Positions 23,622-32,805 of a DNA stretch of 64,000 nucleotides are shown here, one piece after another (positions within the stretch are counted from its first letter, which is position 1; each line of letters begins with the position of its first letter). The notes under the pieces were generated by a model, which saw only the letters and a program-made list of their open reading frames with translations, did no database searches and was not told the origin of the DNA. The DNA lies in contig JAOARM010000038.1 in assembly GCA_025210515.1 (NCBI GenBank), positions 62,001 to 126,000 on the forward strand, written 5' to 3'. A program made the position numbers and the translations under genes. The DNA is from Vallitalea sp. Lineage in GTDB: Bacteria; Bacillota; Clostridia; Lachnospirales; Vallitaleaceae.

Positions 23622-24520
23622 TGATTAAAGTAGAGAATCTAAGTAAGAATTTTGACGACTATAAAGCACTTGATAATATATCATTACACGTTAATAAAGG
23701 TTCTATATATGGATTAGTGGGACCTAATGGTGCGGGCAAAACTACGTTAATAAAACATTTAACAGGAGTATATCAACAACAAAAGGGAAAAGTTTTTATT
23801 AATGATGAATTAGTATATGAAAATAATAAGGCAAAAGAAAAATTAGCGTATATTCCTGATGAATTACATTTTTTTAGCAACCATACAATTAATAAAATGG
23901 CTAAGTTTTATAAAAAAACTTTTCCAACATGGAATCAAGAAAGATATGAAAAACTAAAAGACGTGTTTGGAATAGATGAGAACAAAAAAATTAATCAATT
24001 GTCAAAAGGAATGAAAAAACAAGTAGCTTTTTGGTTAAATATTTCATATATGCCAGAGGTAATGATATTAGATGAACCTGTTGATGGGCTTGATCCTGTA
24101 ATGAGAAAAAAAGTATGGAATTTACTTATCCAAGATGTGGCAGAGAGGCAAATGACAGTTCTAGTATCTTCTCATAATCTAAGAGAATTAGAAGATATAT
24201 GCGATTATGTTGGAATTATGAATACAGGACAATTATTAATTGAAAAAGAAATAGATGATTTAAAATCAGATATATACAAGATTCAGATTGCATACAAAGA
24301 TAAATTTCCAGAAAATATTATTGAAGAAAAACATATTCTTCATAAAGAAGATAGAGGAAGTATTTCAGTATTAATATTGAAAGGAAAAAGAGAGGAAACG
24401 ATAAAAAAAATAGAAGCAAGTAATCCAGCTATACTTGATGTTTTACCACTAACACTAGAAGAAATATTTATATATGAAATGAGAGGTGCAGGTTATGAAA
24501 TCAAAGAAATCATTCTTTAG
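23621..24520 (+). CDS. ABC transporter ATPase (YtrB-like)
   Basis: A 299-residue ABC ATPase with Walker A GPNGAGKTT near residue 35, Q-loop region, signature LSKGMKKQ (a non-canonical SKG form common in ABC-2 and YtrB ATPases), Walker B VMILDEPVDGLDP and switch SSHNL. About 80 residues of C-terminal regulatory domain follow. It starts at GTG, overlapping the gntR stop, with AAGGAGG just upstream. It should power the permease encoded next. Confidence 0.92.
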   Translation: MIKVENLSKNFDDYKALDNISLHVNKGSIYGLVGPNGAGKTTLIKHLTGVYQQQKGKVFINDELVYENNKAKEKLAYIPDELHFFSNHTINKMAKFYKKTFPTWNQERYEKLKDVFGIDENKKINQLSKGMKKQVAFWLNISYMPEVMILDEPVDGLDPVMRKKVWNLLIQDVAERQMTVLVSSHNLRELEDICDYVGIMNTGQLLIEKEIDDLKSDIYKIQIAYKDKFPENIIEEKHILHKEDRGSISVLILKGKREETIKKIEASNPAILDVLPLTLEEIFIYEMRGAGYEIKEIIL

Positions 24521-26447
24521 TAAAATATTGTTTATAAATGATATAAAAATATATGGCTGGTTAGGATTAGTGTATGGTTTTTTCCTATTTATTACCATGA
24601 CATTACCAATAATAACTGAATATATAAAAGAAGAACCGTTACAATATTTTTTTCGTGATTTATTTATGAATTATAATTTTCCTATTCGTGCATTGATGGT
24701 TACAGTTCCAGTAGTTATGGCAATAGTATTATTTAGATATTTACATGTTAATAAAGCGTATACAACTATTCATAGTTATCCTTATACAAGAACACAAATG
24801 TTTAATAGCCATATATTATCAGGAATATGTCTATTAATTGTTCCTATCCTTTTTAACGAAATAATAATACTTATAATTAATTCTTTAGCGAAATCAGAGA
24901 TAAGTAATACAGATATTGTGAATTGGTTTATAAAATTAATATTAACTACGATAGCAATATATATAATAAGTTGCTTTATAGGAATGGTAGTTGGATCTTC
25001 ATTATGGCAATTAATATTTACTTATATATTTTTAATACTGCCTACTGGATTAATAGTATTAATAAAATTTTTGTTTGGTTTATTAATGTATGGCTATAAT
25101 GGTAGTGAGGCTGTTGATTATATATATTTATCTCCACTTTTAATGGAGTTTGATAATAGAAGTACAATGCCATTTATCATATATTGTATAATTTTTTATT
25201 TATTATCATTATATTTATATAATAAAAGACATCTAGAAAACTCAACGAAACTTATTTGCTTTCCAATATTTCAAGAAGTTTTCAAGTATGGTGTTACTTT
25301 CTGTACTATGTTAGTAGTTAGTTTTTCATACCTGATTGAATTTAATGAAACTTATTCAATAGTAAAATTATTAATAGCAGCTGTTTTGGCATCATTTGTA
25401 GGATATTATATTGCTGAAATGTTACTGAGAAAGAAAATTAATGTATTTAGATACTATAAGGGATTCGTTATCTACTGTATAGTTATGATATCAGTAATTG
25501 GCATAATTGAATTAGATGTAACAGGTTACGAAAGAAGAGTTCCTAATATAGATGAAGTAAGTAATATAGAATATGAATATCATAATTTTGTATATTATAA
25601 TAACGCTTCACAACCTCAAACGTATAAAACAAAAGAAAATATCCAAACAATTATTAATATGCATAAGAAAATTATAGAGAAACGACCTATAAAGAAAACA
25701 TCATTTCAAGATTATAGTTGGAAGGGATTAACTATAAAATATACACTTAGCAATGGTAAGAAGATGAAACGTGTCTATGATATTAAAGAAAATGATTATA
25801 TAACTTATCTGAACGCACTCTATAATTCAGAGGAATTTAAACATAATTATTATGAAGTATTTAAAGACAATGAAGAGGAAAATATAATAAATATAATGAT
25901 TAGACCTAACGTTAAAAACAAACCTATTATTGTAAAAAATTCAGAAGAAATAAGAGAGTTAGTTTCTCTTATGAAAAAAGAGATTGCAAGTGAAAATTAC
26001 GAAGGAATAAGAGGTACTAGAGATATAGGTTATATTAAATTTCAGTGTATAAATGAATCAGGACATTTATATGACTATCAATACGAACTAAGAAATAATT
26101 ATAATGATTTGTTAATGTGGCTAGAAGAAAAAGATTACTTAAAAGATATTGTAATAATGCCAGAAGATATAAAAACAATGGCAGTTTCATTTGATGGCAG
26201 AGGATATAACACATATTTATTTAAGAATATTGATGAGGAGAAATATTTATATATAAAAGATAAAGAAAAGATTCAACAAGTATTAAATAGTAGGGTGACT
26301 AATAGAGAGAGATATGATAATGTTGAAAAAATACATGTTTTATTTCAAAGTAAAAATGATTATGATAACGTTGATACATTTTATATTAGCTCTTCAAGAG
26401 CACCAAAATTCGTACTAGATGCATATAATAAGATGCATAATAACTAA
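24495..26447 (+). CDS. ABC-2-type permease with a large soluble C-terminal domain
   Basis: A membrane protein of about 650 residues. The N-terminal half holds roughly ten hydrophobic helices (for example near 25-45, 70-90, 105-130, 150-200, 235-255, 275-300, 325-345). The last 300 residues, from about 345, are hydrophilic and probably extracytoplasmic (YERRVPNIDEVSNIEYEYHN and onward). The coding region starts at 24495 inside the end of the ATPase gene, after GAGAGGTG. The YtrA-B-permease layout suggests an export or resistance transporter. The soluble domain is not identified. Confidence 0.82.
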   Translation: MKSKKSFFSKILFINDIKIYGWLGLVYGFFLFITMTLPIITEYIKEEPLQYFFRDLFMNYNFPIRALMVTVPVVMAIVLFRYLHVNKAYTTIHSYPYTRTQMFNSHILSGICLLIVPILFNEIIILIINSLAKSEISNTDIVNWFIKLILTTIAIYIISCFIGMVVGSSLWQLIFTYIFLILPTGLIVLIKFLFGLLMYGYNGSEAVDYIYLSPLLMEFDNRSTMPFIIYCIIFYLLSLYLYNKRHLENSTKLICFPIFQEVFKYGVTFCTMLVVSFSYLIEFNETYSIVKLLIAAVLASFVGYYIAEMLLRKKINVFRYYKGFVIYCIVMISVIGIIELDVTGYERRVPNIDEVSNIEYEYHNFVYYNNASQPQTYKTKENIQTIINMHKKIIEKRPIKKTSFQDYSWKGLTIKYTLSNGKKMKRVYDIKENDYITYLNALYNSEEFKHNYYEVFKDNEEENIINIMIRPNVKNKPIIVKNSEEIRELVSLMKKEIASENYEGIRGTRDIGYIKFQCINESGHLYDYQYELRNNYNDLLMWLEEKDYLKDIVIMPEDIKTMAVSFDGRGYNTYLFKNIDEEKYLYIKDKEKIQQVLNSRVTNRERYDNVEKIHVLFQSKNDYDNVDTFYISSSRAPKFVLDAYNKMHNN

Positions 26448-26460
26448 TTAAAATTTACTA

Positions 26461-26568
26461 ATTCTCTACTTTTATGTTATAATCACAAAGAACATATTGA
26501 ATAATAAAATATAAAAAATATATGTAAGTAATTCACTTATGTACAATAATAAAATAAAAGTAGAGAAT
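26461..26568. repeat. 15-bp perfect inverted repeat flanking the ABC-F upstream region
   Basis: ATTCTCTACTTTTAT (26461-26475) and ATAAAAGTAGAGAAT (26554-26568) enclose 78 AT-rich bases. A TATAAT lies at about 26478-26483. The right arm ends 15 bases before the ABC-F start codon, where a ribosome binding site would be expected, so pairing could affect translation. Confidence 0.65.
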
Positions 26569-26582
26569 GGTAGGTTATACTT

Positions 26583-28493
26583 ATGAATATATTATCAGCA
26601 GAAAATATATCTAAAAGTTATTCAGAGAAAACTTTATTTCATCAATTAACATTTGGAATTGATGATAATGATAAAATTGGATTAATTGGTGTAAATGGAA
26701 CAGGAAAATCCACTTTGTTAAAAACATTAGTTGGGATTGAATCACTTGATGAAGGTAAAGTCGTTACAGGAAGAGATGTTAAGATTTCATACCTATCACA
26801 AGATCCTGCATTTGACTATGATATGACAGTTCTTGAACATATATTTCAAGGAGATAGTACAGTAATGAAGCTTATTAGAGAATATGAATTAGTTGTAGAT
26901 AAGCTAGAAAGAGATTATGATAATAAAGAGTTGCAAGAAAGACTAACTCATCTTAATTCTGAAATGGATTTATATGATGCTTGGAAGATGGAAAGCGAAG
27001 CTAAGAGTATATTAACAAAATTAGGTATAAGTAATTTTGAGTCCAAAATAGGTACATTATCTGGAGGGCAAAGAAAAAGAATAGCACTAGCAGCTGTATT
27101 AATACAGCCATCTGATTTATTGATACTTGACGAACCTACTAACCATATAGATGATACATTAATTGAGTGGTTAGAAACTTATCTTAACAATCGTCAAGGA
27201 GCTCTTCTTATGATTACTCATGATCGTTATTTCCTTGATAGAGTAACTAATAGAATATTAGAGATTGATAATGGGCAGATGTATTCTTATACTGGAAACT
27301 ATAGTGTTTTTCTTGAAAAAAAAGCAGAGAGAGAACAAGATATAGTTAATAGAGAAATGAAAAGAAGAAATCTATTTAGAAGAGAGTTAGAATGGATTAG
27401 AACTGGTGCACGAGCTAGAAGCACTAAACAAAAAGCAAGAATAGATAGATTTGAAAAGTTAAAAGAGGATAAAGTTGACCTTAGAAAAGATAACCTAGAT
27501 ATAACTGTAGGTTCTAGAAGACTTGGGAAAAAAATAATTAATATTAACAATATATCTAAGAAGTTCGGAGAACAATATGTAATTAAAGATTTTGAATACA
27601 CAGTTTTAAGAGATGATAGAATTGGTATTATTGGAGCAAATGGACAAGGTAAATCTACATTACTTAATATAATAACTAATAGGCTACAACCTGATGGTGG
27701 TAATATTGAAATTGGGGAAACAGTTAAAATAGGTTATTATTCTCAAGAGAATTATGAAATGAACGAAGATCTTAGAGTTATTGATTATATAAAAGAAGTA
27801 GCAGAATATATAACTGCGAAAGATAACTATATGATAACAGCATCTCAGATGCTAGAGAGATTTTTATTCTCAAAAGAAATGCAATATACTATAATTAATC
27901 GTTTGTCTGGCGGGGAGAAGAGAAGATTATTCTTGCTAAGAGTATTAATGAGTAATCCTAATATTCTTCTATTAGATGAGCCTACTAATGACCTAGATAT
28001 TCAGACACTAACAATTTTAGAAGAATATATTGAGTATTTTGAAGGAGCTGTAATTACTGTATCTCATGATAGATATTTTCTAGATAAAACATCAGATAAG
28101 CTTTTTGTATTTATGGGAGATGGTGAAGTTAAGCAATTTACAGGTAATTATACTAACTATATCAAAATAAATCCTACTACAACTGTGCAAAAAGATACGA
28201 AAGATATACAAAAACCCAAAACGAAAAATAAGCCAAGAGAAAAGACGCTAAAATTTACTTATAAAGAAAAGAAAGAATACGAAGAAATAGACGAGAAAAT
28301 CGAAGAAGCAGAAGATAAGATAAGCAAGTTAGATGATGAAATATCAAGTGCAGGAAGCGATTTTGTAAGATTGCAAGAATTAATGGAAGAAAAAGAAAAA
28401 TACGAAGATAGACTTGAAGAGCTTATGGATAGATGGGAATATCTTAATGAATTAGCACAGCAAATAGCAAATAATAGGAATAAAAATCTATGA
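26583..28493 (+). CDS. ABC-F family ATPase
   Basis: A 636-residue soluble protein with two ABC domains in tandem and no membrane segments, hence ABC-F (ribosome-associated). Domain 1 has Walker A GVNGTGKST, signature LSGGQRKR and LILDEPTNHIDD. The linker of about 80 residues (YLNNRQG..., KKAEREQDIVNREMKRR) is the interdomain arm. Domain 2 has GANGQGKST, LSGGEKRR and LLLDEPTNDLD. A charged coiled-coil tail (about residues 555-636) resembles Uup/YdiF. It could be a translation factor or give antibiotic protection; sequence alone does not decide. The ribosome binding site is weak. Confidence 0.92.
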   Translation: MNILSAENISKSYSEKTLFHQLTFGIDDNDKIGLIGVNGTGKSTLLKTLVGIESLDEGKVVTGRDVKISYLSQDPAFDYDMTVLEHIFQGDSTVMKLIREYELVVDKLERDYDNKELQERLTHLNSEMDLYDAWKMESEAKSILTKLGISNFESKIGTLSGGQRKRIALAAVLIQPSDLLILDEPTNHIDDTLIEWLETYLNNRQGALLMITHDRYFLDRVTNRILEIDNGQMYSYTGNYSVFLEKKAEREQDIVNREMKRRNLFRRELEWIRTGARARSTKQKARIDRFEKLKEDKVDLRKDNLDITVGSRRLGKKIININNISKKFGEQYVIKDFEYTVLRDDRIGIIGANGQGKSTLLNIITNRLQPDGGNIEIGETVKIGYYSQENYEMNEDLRVIDYIKEVAEYITAKDNYMITASQMLERFLFSKEMQYTIINRLSGGEKRRLFLLRVLMSNPNILLLDEPTNDLDIQTLTILEEYIEYFEGAVITVSHDRYFLDKTSDKLFVFMGDGEVKQFTGNYTNYIKINPTTTVQKDTKDIQKPKTKNKPREKTLKFTYKEKKEYEEIDEKIEEAEDKISKLDDEISSAGSDFVRLQELMEEKEKYEDRLEELMDRWEYLNELAQQIANNRNKNL

Positions 28494-28723
28494 AAAACAT
28501 TAAGTTAAATGTAATAATAAGAAGTTTATTATTAATAATAAGTTTCGTTTTATTAATTATACTTTTAGGAATTATATTTATTTATTATATGATTATTATG
28601 TCTGATATACCACCTCAACCTACGGGAATAGAATTACATACATTAGAAAGAATGGTATGTTACTGGTTAATTATTTTAATTATTAATTATTGTTTAGTAG
28701 TTTTTACGACTAATAAGAAATAA
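28490..28723 (+). CDS. Small two-helix membrane protein linked to the ABC-F gene
   Basis: A 77-residue protein with two hydrophobic helices (about 10-35 and 55-73), separated by a short Pro-rich polar loop (SDIPPQPTGIELHTLERM). Its ATG overlaps the ABC-F stop codon by four bases (ATGA), so translation is coupled. No family is recognised. The tight coupling suggests a functional link with the upstream ATPase. Confidence 0.65.
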   Translation: MKNIKLNVIIRSLLLIISFVLLIILLGIIFIYYMIIMSDIPPQPTGIELHTLERMVCYWLIILIINYCLVVFTTNKK

Positions 28724-28725
28724 AT

Positions 28726-28913
28726 AAGGGGCTGTTTCATCGTAATACATTTTAATGTCAATATAAAGGAAGATAGACTAGGTTTAGCGACAAGCGAAGC
28801 CAGGACGGCGTAGCCCATACCCTTTAAACAGGACGTTTAAGGGTATGAATAGCTAAATCTAGTCTATCTTCCAAAAACTGCAACGTCAAAAAATGTATTA
28901 TGAGAAAGTCCTT
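28726..28913. mobile_element. MITE-like element with family A hairpin core, copy 2 (reverse orientation)
   Basis: A diverged, inverted copy of the element at 14114-14303. The terminal repeats are GGGGCTGTTTCATCGTAATA on the left and a decayed complement ending GAGAAAGTCCTT on the right. The core keeps GAAGATAGACTAGG-type outer arms, GCCAGGACGGCGTAG, and CATACCC / TTAAACAGGACGTTTAA / GGGTATG. It fills the whole gap between the small membrane gene and the convergent reductase gene, so its hairpin may act as their terminator. Confidence 0.82.
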
Positions 28914-28914
28914 A

Positions 28915-30990
28915 TTATAATTTATATGAAATTTCAGCGGCGGAATGGACTGCTTCAGCAATACGACCTATTTTATTTGCGTCTCCTACTAAATATAATT
29001 TATCAAATTTGTCTTTTAGTTTATTATATAAGCTATTATTAGAGCATACTCCTAGCGATAGAACTACATTATCAACAAGAACTAAATTGGTAGTATCAGT
29101 AGCAATATCTTTTAAAATAATACTATTTTTATCAATTCTAATTAATTTATTGTTTGTAAGAAATTGAACATTATATTTACTAAGTCTTGGCATTATATCA
29201 TCAATATGTTGAATATATGTATTTGGAGCTATTTCTTTTGCCATTTCTACGACTGTTACTTTATTTCCTTGTAGAGCAAGTTTTTCAGCTGTTTCAAGCC
29301 CAGACATTCCTGAACCAATAACAGCCACTTTTTTATTATTAATGTTTACAGTTTCATTAAGGACTTCTGTAATAGTATATACATTAGATTGATTTATTCC
29401 TTGTATACTATTTGGTTTCAGTGAATATCCACCTGTTGCTACAATTACAGCATAAGGGTCATATGATTTTATAATATTTTCAGTAGCTTCTATATTATAG
29501 TATATTTCTGCTCCATTTTTCTCAGCAGAATATAATAAATCTTCATAACACCAACATAATTTATCTTTTAATGGAGGAAGACTTGCTAGATATGCTTGCC
29601 CTCCAACATAAGAATTTTTTTCTAATACTATTGGGTTATATCCTCTTTCTCCTAATATTTCAGCCGCTGTTAGCCCAGAAGGTCCAGCTCCTATTATTAC
29701 TACTTTCTTATTGTTTCCATCTTTTTTCATGGAAGCGTATTTTCCTTCAAATCCCATTCTAGGATTAATGGCACATTCTCCTGCTTTACCGATATATGCA
29801 TTTTCCATCATACTTTCAAAACACCAAAGACAGCAAATACATTTTTTTATTTCTTTTTCTCTATTTGTCATAGCTTTTTCCACCCAATATGGATCAGCAA
29901 TATGTGGTCTGCCAAGAGCTACAAAATCTTGAATAGAAGATTCAAGTTGTTGTTCTGCTTGCTCTGGGCTTCTTATAAGATTTGCTGCTATAACTGGAAT
30001 TGATACCTGTTTTTTAACTGCTTCTGCCATATATTTACGCCAACCGGGCTTGAAAGAAGTAGGTTCTAACCAATAATTTATTGTTTCGTAACTACCAGAA
30101 GATACATCAATTGCAGAAATACCTTCATGTTCAAGTTTCTTAGCTATTTCAACACCTTCTGCTAGTGAATAACCTTTTCCTTTTTCGCCTATATATTCAT
30201 AACATTCATCTACTGTTAATCTAACAATAATAGGAAAATCTTCTCCGCATAGTTTTTTTGTAGCATTTATAATATTAACAAGAAAACGCATTTTATTATC
30301 TAGTGAACCACCATATTCATCTGTTCTTCTATTAGTAAATGGACTTAGAAATTGTTGAATTAGGTACCCATGAGAAGCATGTAATTCAATACCATCTGCA
30401 CCTGCGAGTTGTGCTCGTTTAGCACTTTTGGCAAATTGAGTTATTAGTTTTTTTATTTGTCTTTTTTTAAGAGCTCTAGTTCTTCCTTTTGCAAAACGAC
30501 AAGGTTCAGTTTTGGAAGGTCCTGCTACAGATAATACAAATCCTTTGTTTTGCATTTTTCTAGCTAAAGGAGTCATTTTATAGAAAAAGGTTCTTAGCTT
30601 AGGTGATATTTTTTCCATAAATATAGCAATGGGTATTAATCCTACAGTTAGAGGAACACTTTGGCGTCCTGGATGATGTAATTGAATAAAGATTTTACAA
30701 TTATGTTGATGTATTTTATCAACCATATCTTTTAGGGGTTTTATATGATAGTCATGACTTAACGCTAATTGAGCAAATGCTCCCACCCCTTCATGGTCAT
30801 TTACACGAGTGATTTCTGTAATAATCATTCCTACGCCGCCTTTTGCACGCTCCTCATAATAATCCACCATCTGTTTTGTTGGTTTTCCGTTGAATTGTCC
30901 ATGTCCAAGCATCATTGGTGGTAATACCACTCGGTTTTTAACAGTTACATTTCCAATATTCATTGGTGAAAATAGCTTATTATAGTTCAT
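28915..30990 (-). CDS. Old-yellow-enzyme-type NADH:flavin oxidoreductase with Fe-S and FAD domains
   Basis: A three-domain flavoenzyme of about 691 residues of the 2,4-dienoyl-CoA reductase/trimethylamine dehydrogenase class. The FMN TIM barrel covers about 1-350 (LFSPMNIGNVTVKNRVVLPPM; FIQLHHPGRQS; HASHGYLIQQFLSPFTNRRTDEYGG over two motifs). A cysteine cluster for a 4Fe-4S centre follows (CICCLWC, then GECAINP). The FAD/NAD(H) domain then has VIIGAGPSGLTAAEIL and VIGSGMSGLETAEKL. The substrate is unknown; enoate or enoyl-CoA reduction is usual. The start at 30990 is 6 bases after AGGGGG. Confidence 0.9.
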   Translation of the reverse strand: MNYNKLFSPMNIGNVTVKNRVVLPPMMLGHGQFNGKPTKQMVDYYEERAKGGVGMIITEITRVNDHEGVGAFAQLALSHDYHIKPLKDMVDKIHQHNCKIFIQLHHPGRQSVPLTVGLIPIAIFMEKISPKLRTFFYKMTPLARKMQNKGFVLSVAGPSKTEPCRFAKGRTRALKKRQIKKLITQFAKSAKRAQLAGADGIELHASHGYLIQQFLSPFTNRRTDEYGGSLDNKMRFLVNIINATKKLCGEDFPIIVRLTVDECYEYIGEKGKGYSLAEGVEIAKKLEHEGISAIDVSSGSYETINYWLEPTSFKPGWRKYMAEAVKKQVSIPVIAANLIRSPEQAEQQLESSIQDFVALGRPHIADPYWVEKAMTNREKEIKKCICCLWCFESMMENAYIGKAGECAINPRMGFEGKYASMKKDGNNKKVVIIGAGPSGLTAAEILGERGYNPIVLEKNSYVGGQAYLASLPPLKDKLCWCYEDLLYSAEKNGAEIYYNIEATENIIKSYDPYAVIVATGGYSLKPNSIQGINQSNVYTITEVLNETVNINNKKVAVIGSGMSGLETAEKLALQGNKVTVVEMAKEIAPNTYIQHIDDIMPRLSKYNVQFLTNNKLIRIDKNSIILKDIATDTTNLVLVDNVVLSLGVCSNNSLYNKLKDKFDKLYLVGDANKIGRIAEAVHSAAEISYKL

Positions 30991-31290
30991 ACTCATCCCC
31001 CTTTTGTTAATAAAATATTATCATTATATATTGGTATAATATATTTATATAGGATTAGTGCATAAGAAAGACTATAATTATAATATAAATAATAAGTAAA
31101 TATATGTAGATGTAATTTAATCAAGACTTTCAATGAGAGATGGTATATATTAATAGCATTATTAGTATTACTAAATAGATATTAATAATACTAAGTACTA
31201 TAATAAAAAAGATAGATTTTATATAACAATGTAGTTATTTAAAGTCTATCTTATAATATTTTATATGTAGTTATTAATAGAATATATATT
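30991..31290. other. 300-base AT-rich gap between two leftward genes
   Basis: Apart from the terminator at 31203-31253 and the upstream region of the reductase gene, nothing was recognised. Confidence 0.6.
31203..31253 (-). terminator. Terminator of the HD-GYP gene (minus strand)
   Basis: Read leftward, AAGATAGACTTT pairs with AAATCTATCTT across an AT loop, followed by TTTTTT. It sits about 40 bases after the stop of the leftward HD-GYP gene. Confidence 0.75.
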
Positions 31291-32382
31291 CTATAGTATT
31301 TCTTCTATAAATATGCTTGGTTCTTGTTGTAGATTAATCATCAGATTATCTATTTGGACAATTGGTCTAGATGGTGTTTTTTTGTGGATAAATTTAATCT
31401 CACATTCTTCTCCAGTAGATAATCTAGCCAGACTACCGATATAATTATGAGCAATACGTTCTAAGAATATATACATATAGTATGTATCTAATACTCCATA
31501 ACATTCATCTTCAAAGAATTTAATTACTCTAAATGGAGAAAAACGTTTATGATATGTACGTGCAGATGTCATAGCATCATATATATCAAGTATTGATATA
31601 ATCTTAGCGTAAGGATGTACTTTATCCCAATTCATACCAAATGGATAGCCTGTACCGTCCATTTTTTCATGATGAAGAAGAACAGCTAGTTTAATACCTT
31701 CATCCATATCTTTATCTCGTAGCATTTGATATCCAATTTTAGTATGATCTTTAACAATTTGGAATTCTTCAGGTGTTAACTTACCAGGTTTGTTAAGTAT
31801 TGACCTATCAATTTTAGTTTTTCCTATATCATGTAATAATCCAGCCACTGTTAATGATTCTGTTTGTTGTTCATCAAAATGAAGCCAACCTGCAAATATA
31901 TTACATAACATAGATACATTAAGACAATGTGTATAAGTAGCATCGTCAGAAGTTTTAAGATGACATAAATGACTAAATAAGTCACTTTGAGTACCTAAGT
32001 CTTGAACTAATTGTGCACTAGTAGAAAATAGGTCAGTAATCTTTACTGAGTGACCTTCGCTTATTTTCGTTAACTGTTCTTGTGCTTTTTTTTCTTGAAC
32101 TTCATAGTCTTTACTGAATTTAGCAAATCTTTGTTTCAGATTTTTTTGTTCTGTAGATAGTTTTTTAGGTTCAAGTGTTTTATCGTAACTTGGATGGTCA
32201 TTAAAAATTTTTATATAAACTGAGTGAATTTGATATAAATTCATTTTTATAATATGTTTATCAGTAAGTACGGTATCTCGTGGAAATAATAGCAACCCAT
32301 TAGCATAAATAATATCTTCTGCTAATTCCATCCCTTCAGCCACGTCAATAGTGTTTATCTGTTTTATTGTAAAATCAGGCAT
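31291..32382 (-). CDS. HD-GYP domain protein, probable cyclic-di-GMP phosphodiesterase
   Basis: A 363-residue cytoplasmic protein. The first 130 residues form an unassigned N-terminal region ending in a charged helical stretch (about 75-110). The HD-GYP domain follows, with THCLNVS, LLHDIGKTKID, KDHTKIGYQML, LLHHEKMDGTGYPFG and DIYDAMTSARTYHKRFSPF, all catalytic positions present. It should hydrolyse c-di-GMP, or a related cyclic dinucleotide. The start follows GAGAGGATG. The gene stands alone, divergent from the pyrophosphatase gene. Confidence 0.9.
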   Translation of the reverse strand: MPDFTIKQINTIDVAEGMELAEDIIYANGLLLFPRDTVLTDKHIIKMNLYQIHSVYIKIFNDHPSYDKTLEPKKLSTEQKNLKQRFAKFSKDYEVQEKKAQEQLTKISEGHSVKITDLFSTSAQLVQDLGTQSDLFSHLCHLKTSDDATYTHCLNVSMLCNIFAGWLHFDEQQTESLTVAGLLHDIGKTKIDRSILNKPGKLTPEEFQIVKDHTKIGYQMLRDKDMDEGIKLAVLLHHEKMDGTGYPFGMNWDKVHPYAKIISILDIYDAMTSARTYHKRFSPFRVIKFFEDECYGVLDTYYMYIFLERIAHNYIGSLARLSTGEECEIKFIHKKTPSRPIVQIDNLMINLQQEPSIFIEEIL

Positions 32383-32805
32383 AATTACATCCTCTCTATT
32401 TATTAATATCTAAAGTAAATATATATATTGATTAAGAATTTTATTAATTGGGTTAATAATATTCTGGATAATTACATATGGATTTTGCAGTATAATATCT
32501 TAACATTATATCAAATTATTGGATGATTTCCAATGATATTGTAATATTATACCGAAAATTTTTATTAAGTAATAGAAATTATATTTTGTAATAATGTAAA
32601 TATCAATATTCATTATAAAAATTACTACAGATAGTAATTGCATAATAAATACTATTTTGATAAAATTATGCTAATAATAAAGTATATATAGTTTGACGTA
32701 TTAGAAAGTATAAAATCTATTTTAAGTAAAAGTATTATTTAATGATTTCATTTTATCTAATAACTACTAGGTAAATATACGATATAATGAGAGGATGGAT
32801 GAATA
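32383..32805. other. 420-base divergent AT-rich gap
   Basis: Upstream region of the leftward HD-GYP and rightward pyrophosphatase genes. A small stem, ATTGGA with TCCAAT (about 32518-32535), is visible. No gene or known riboswitch was seen. Confidence 0.6.
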
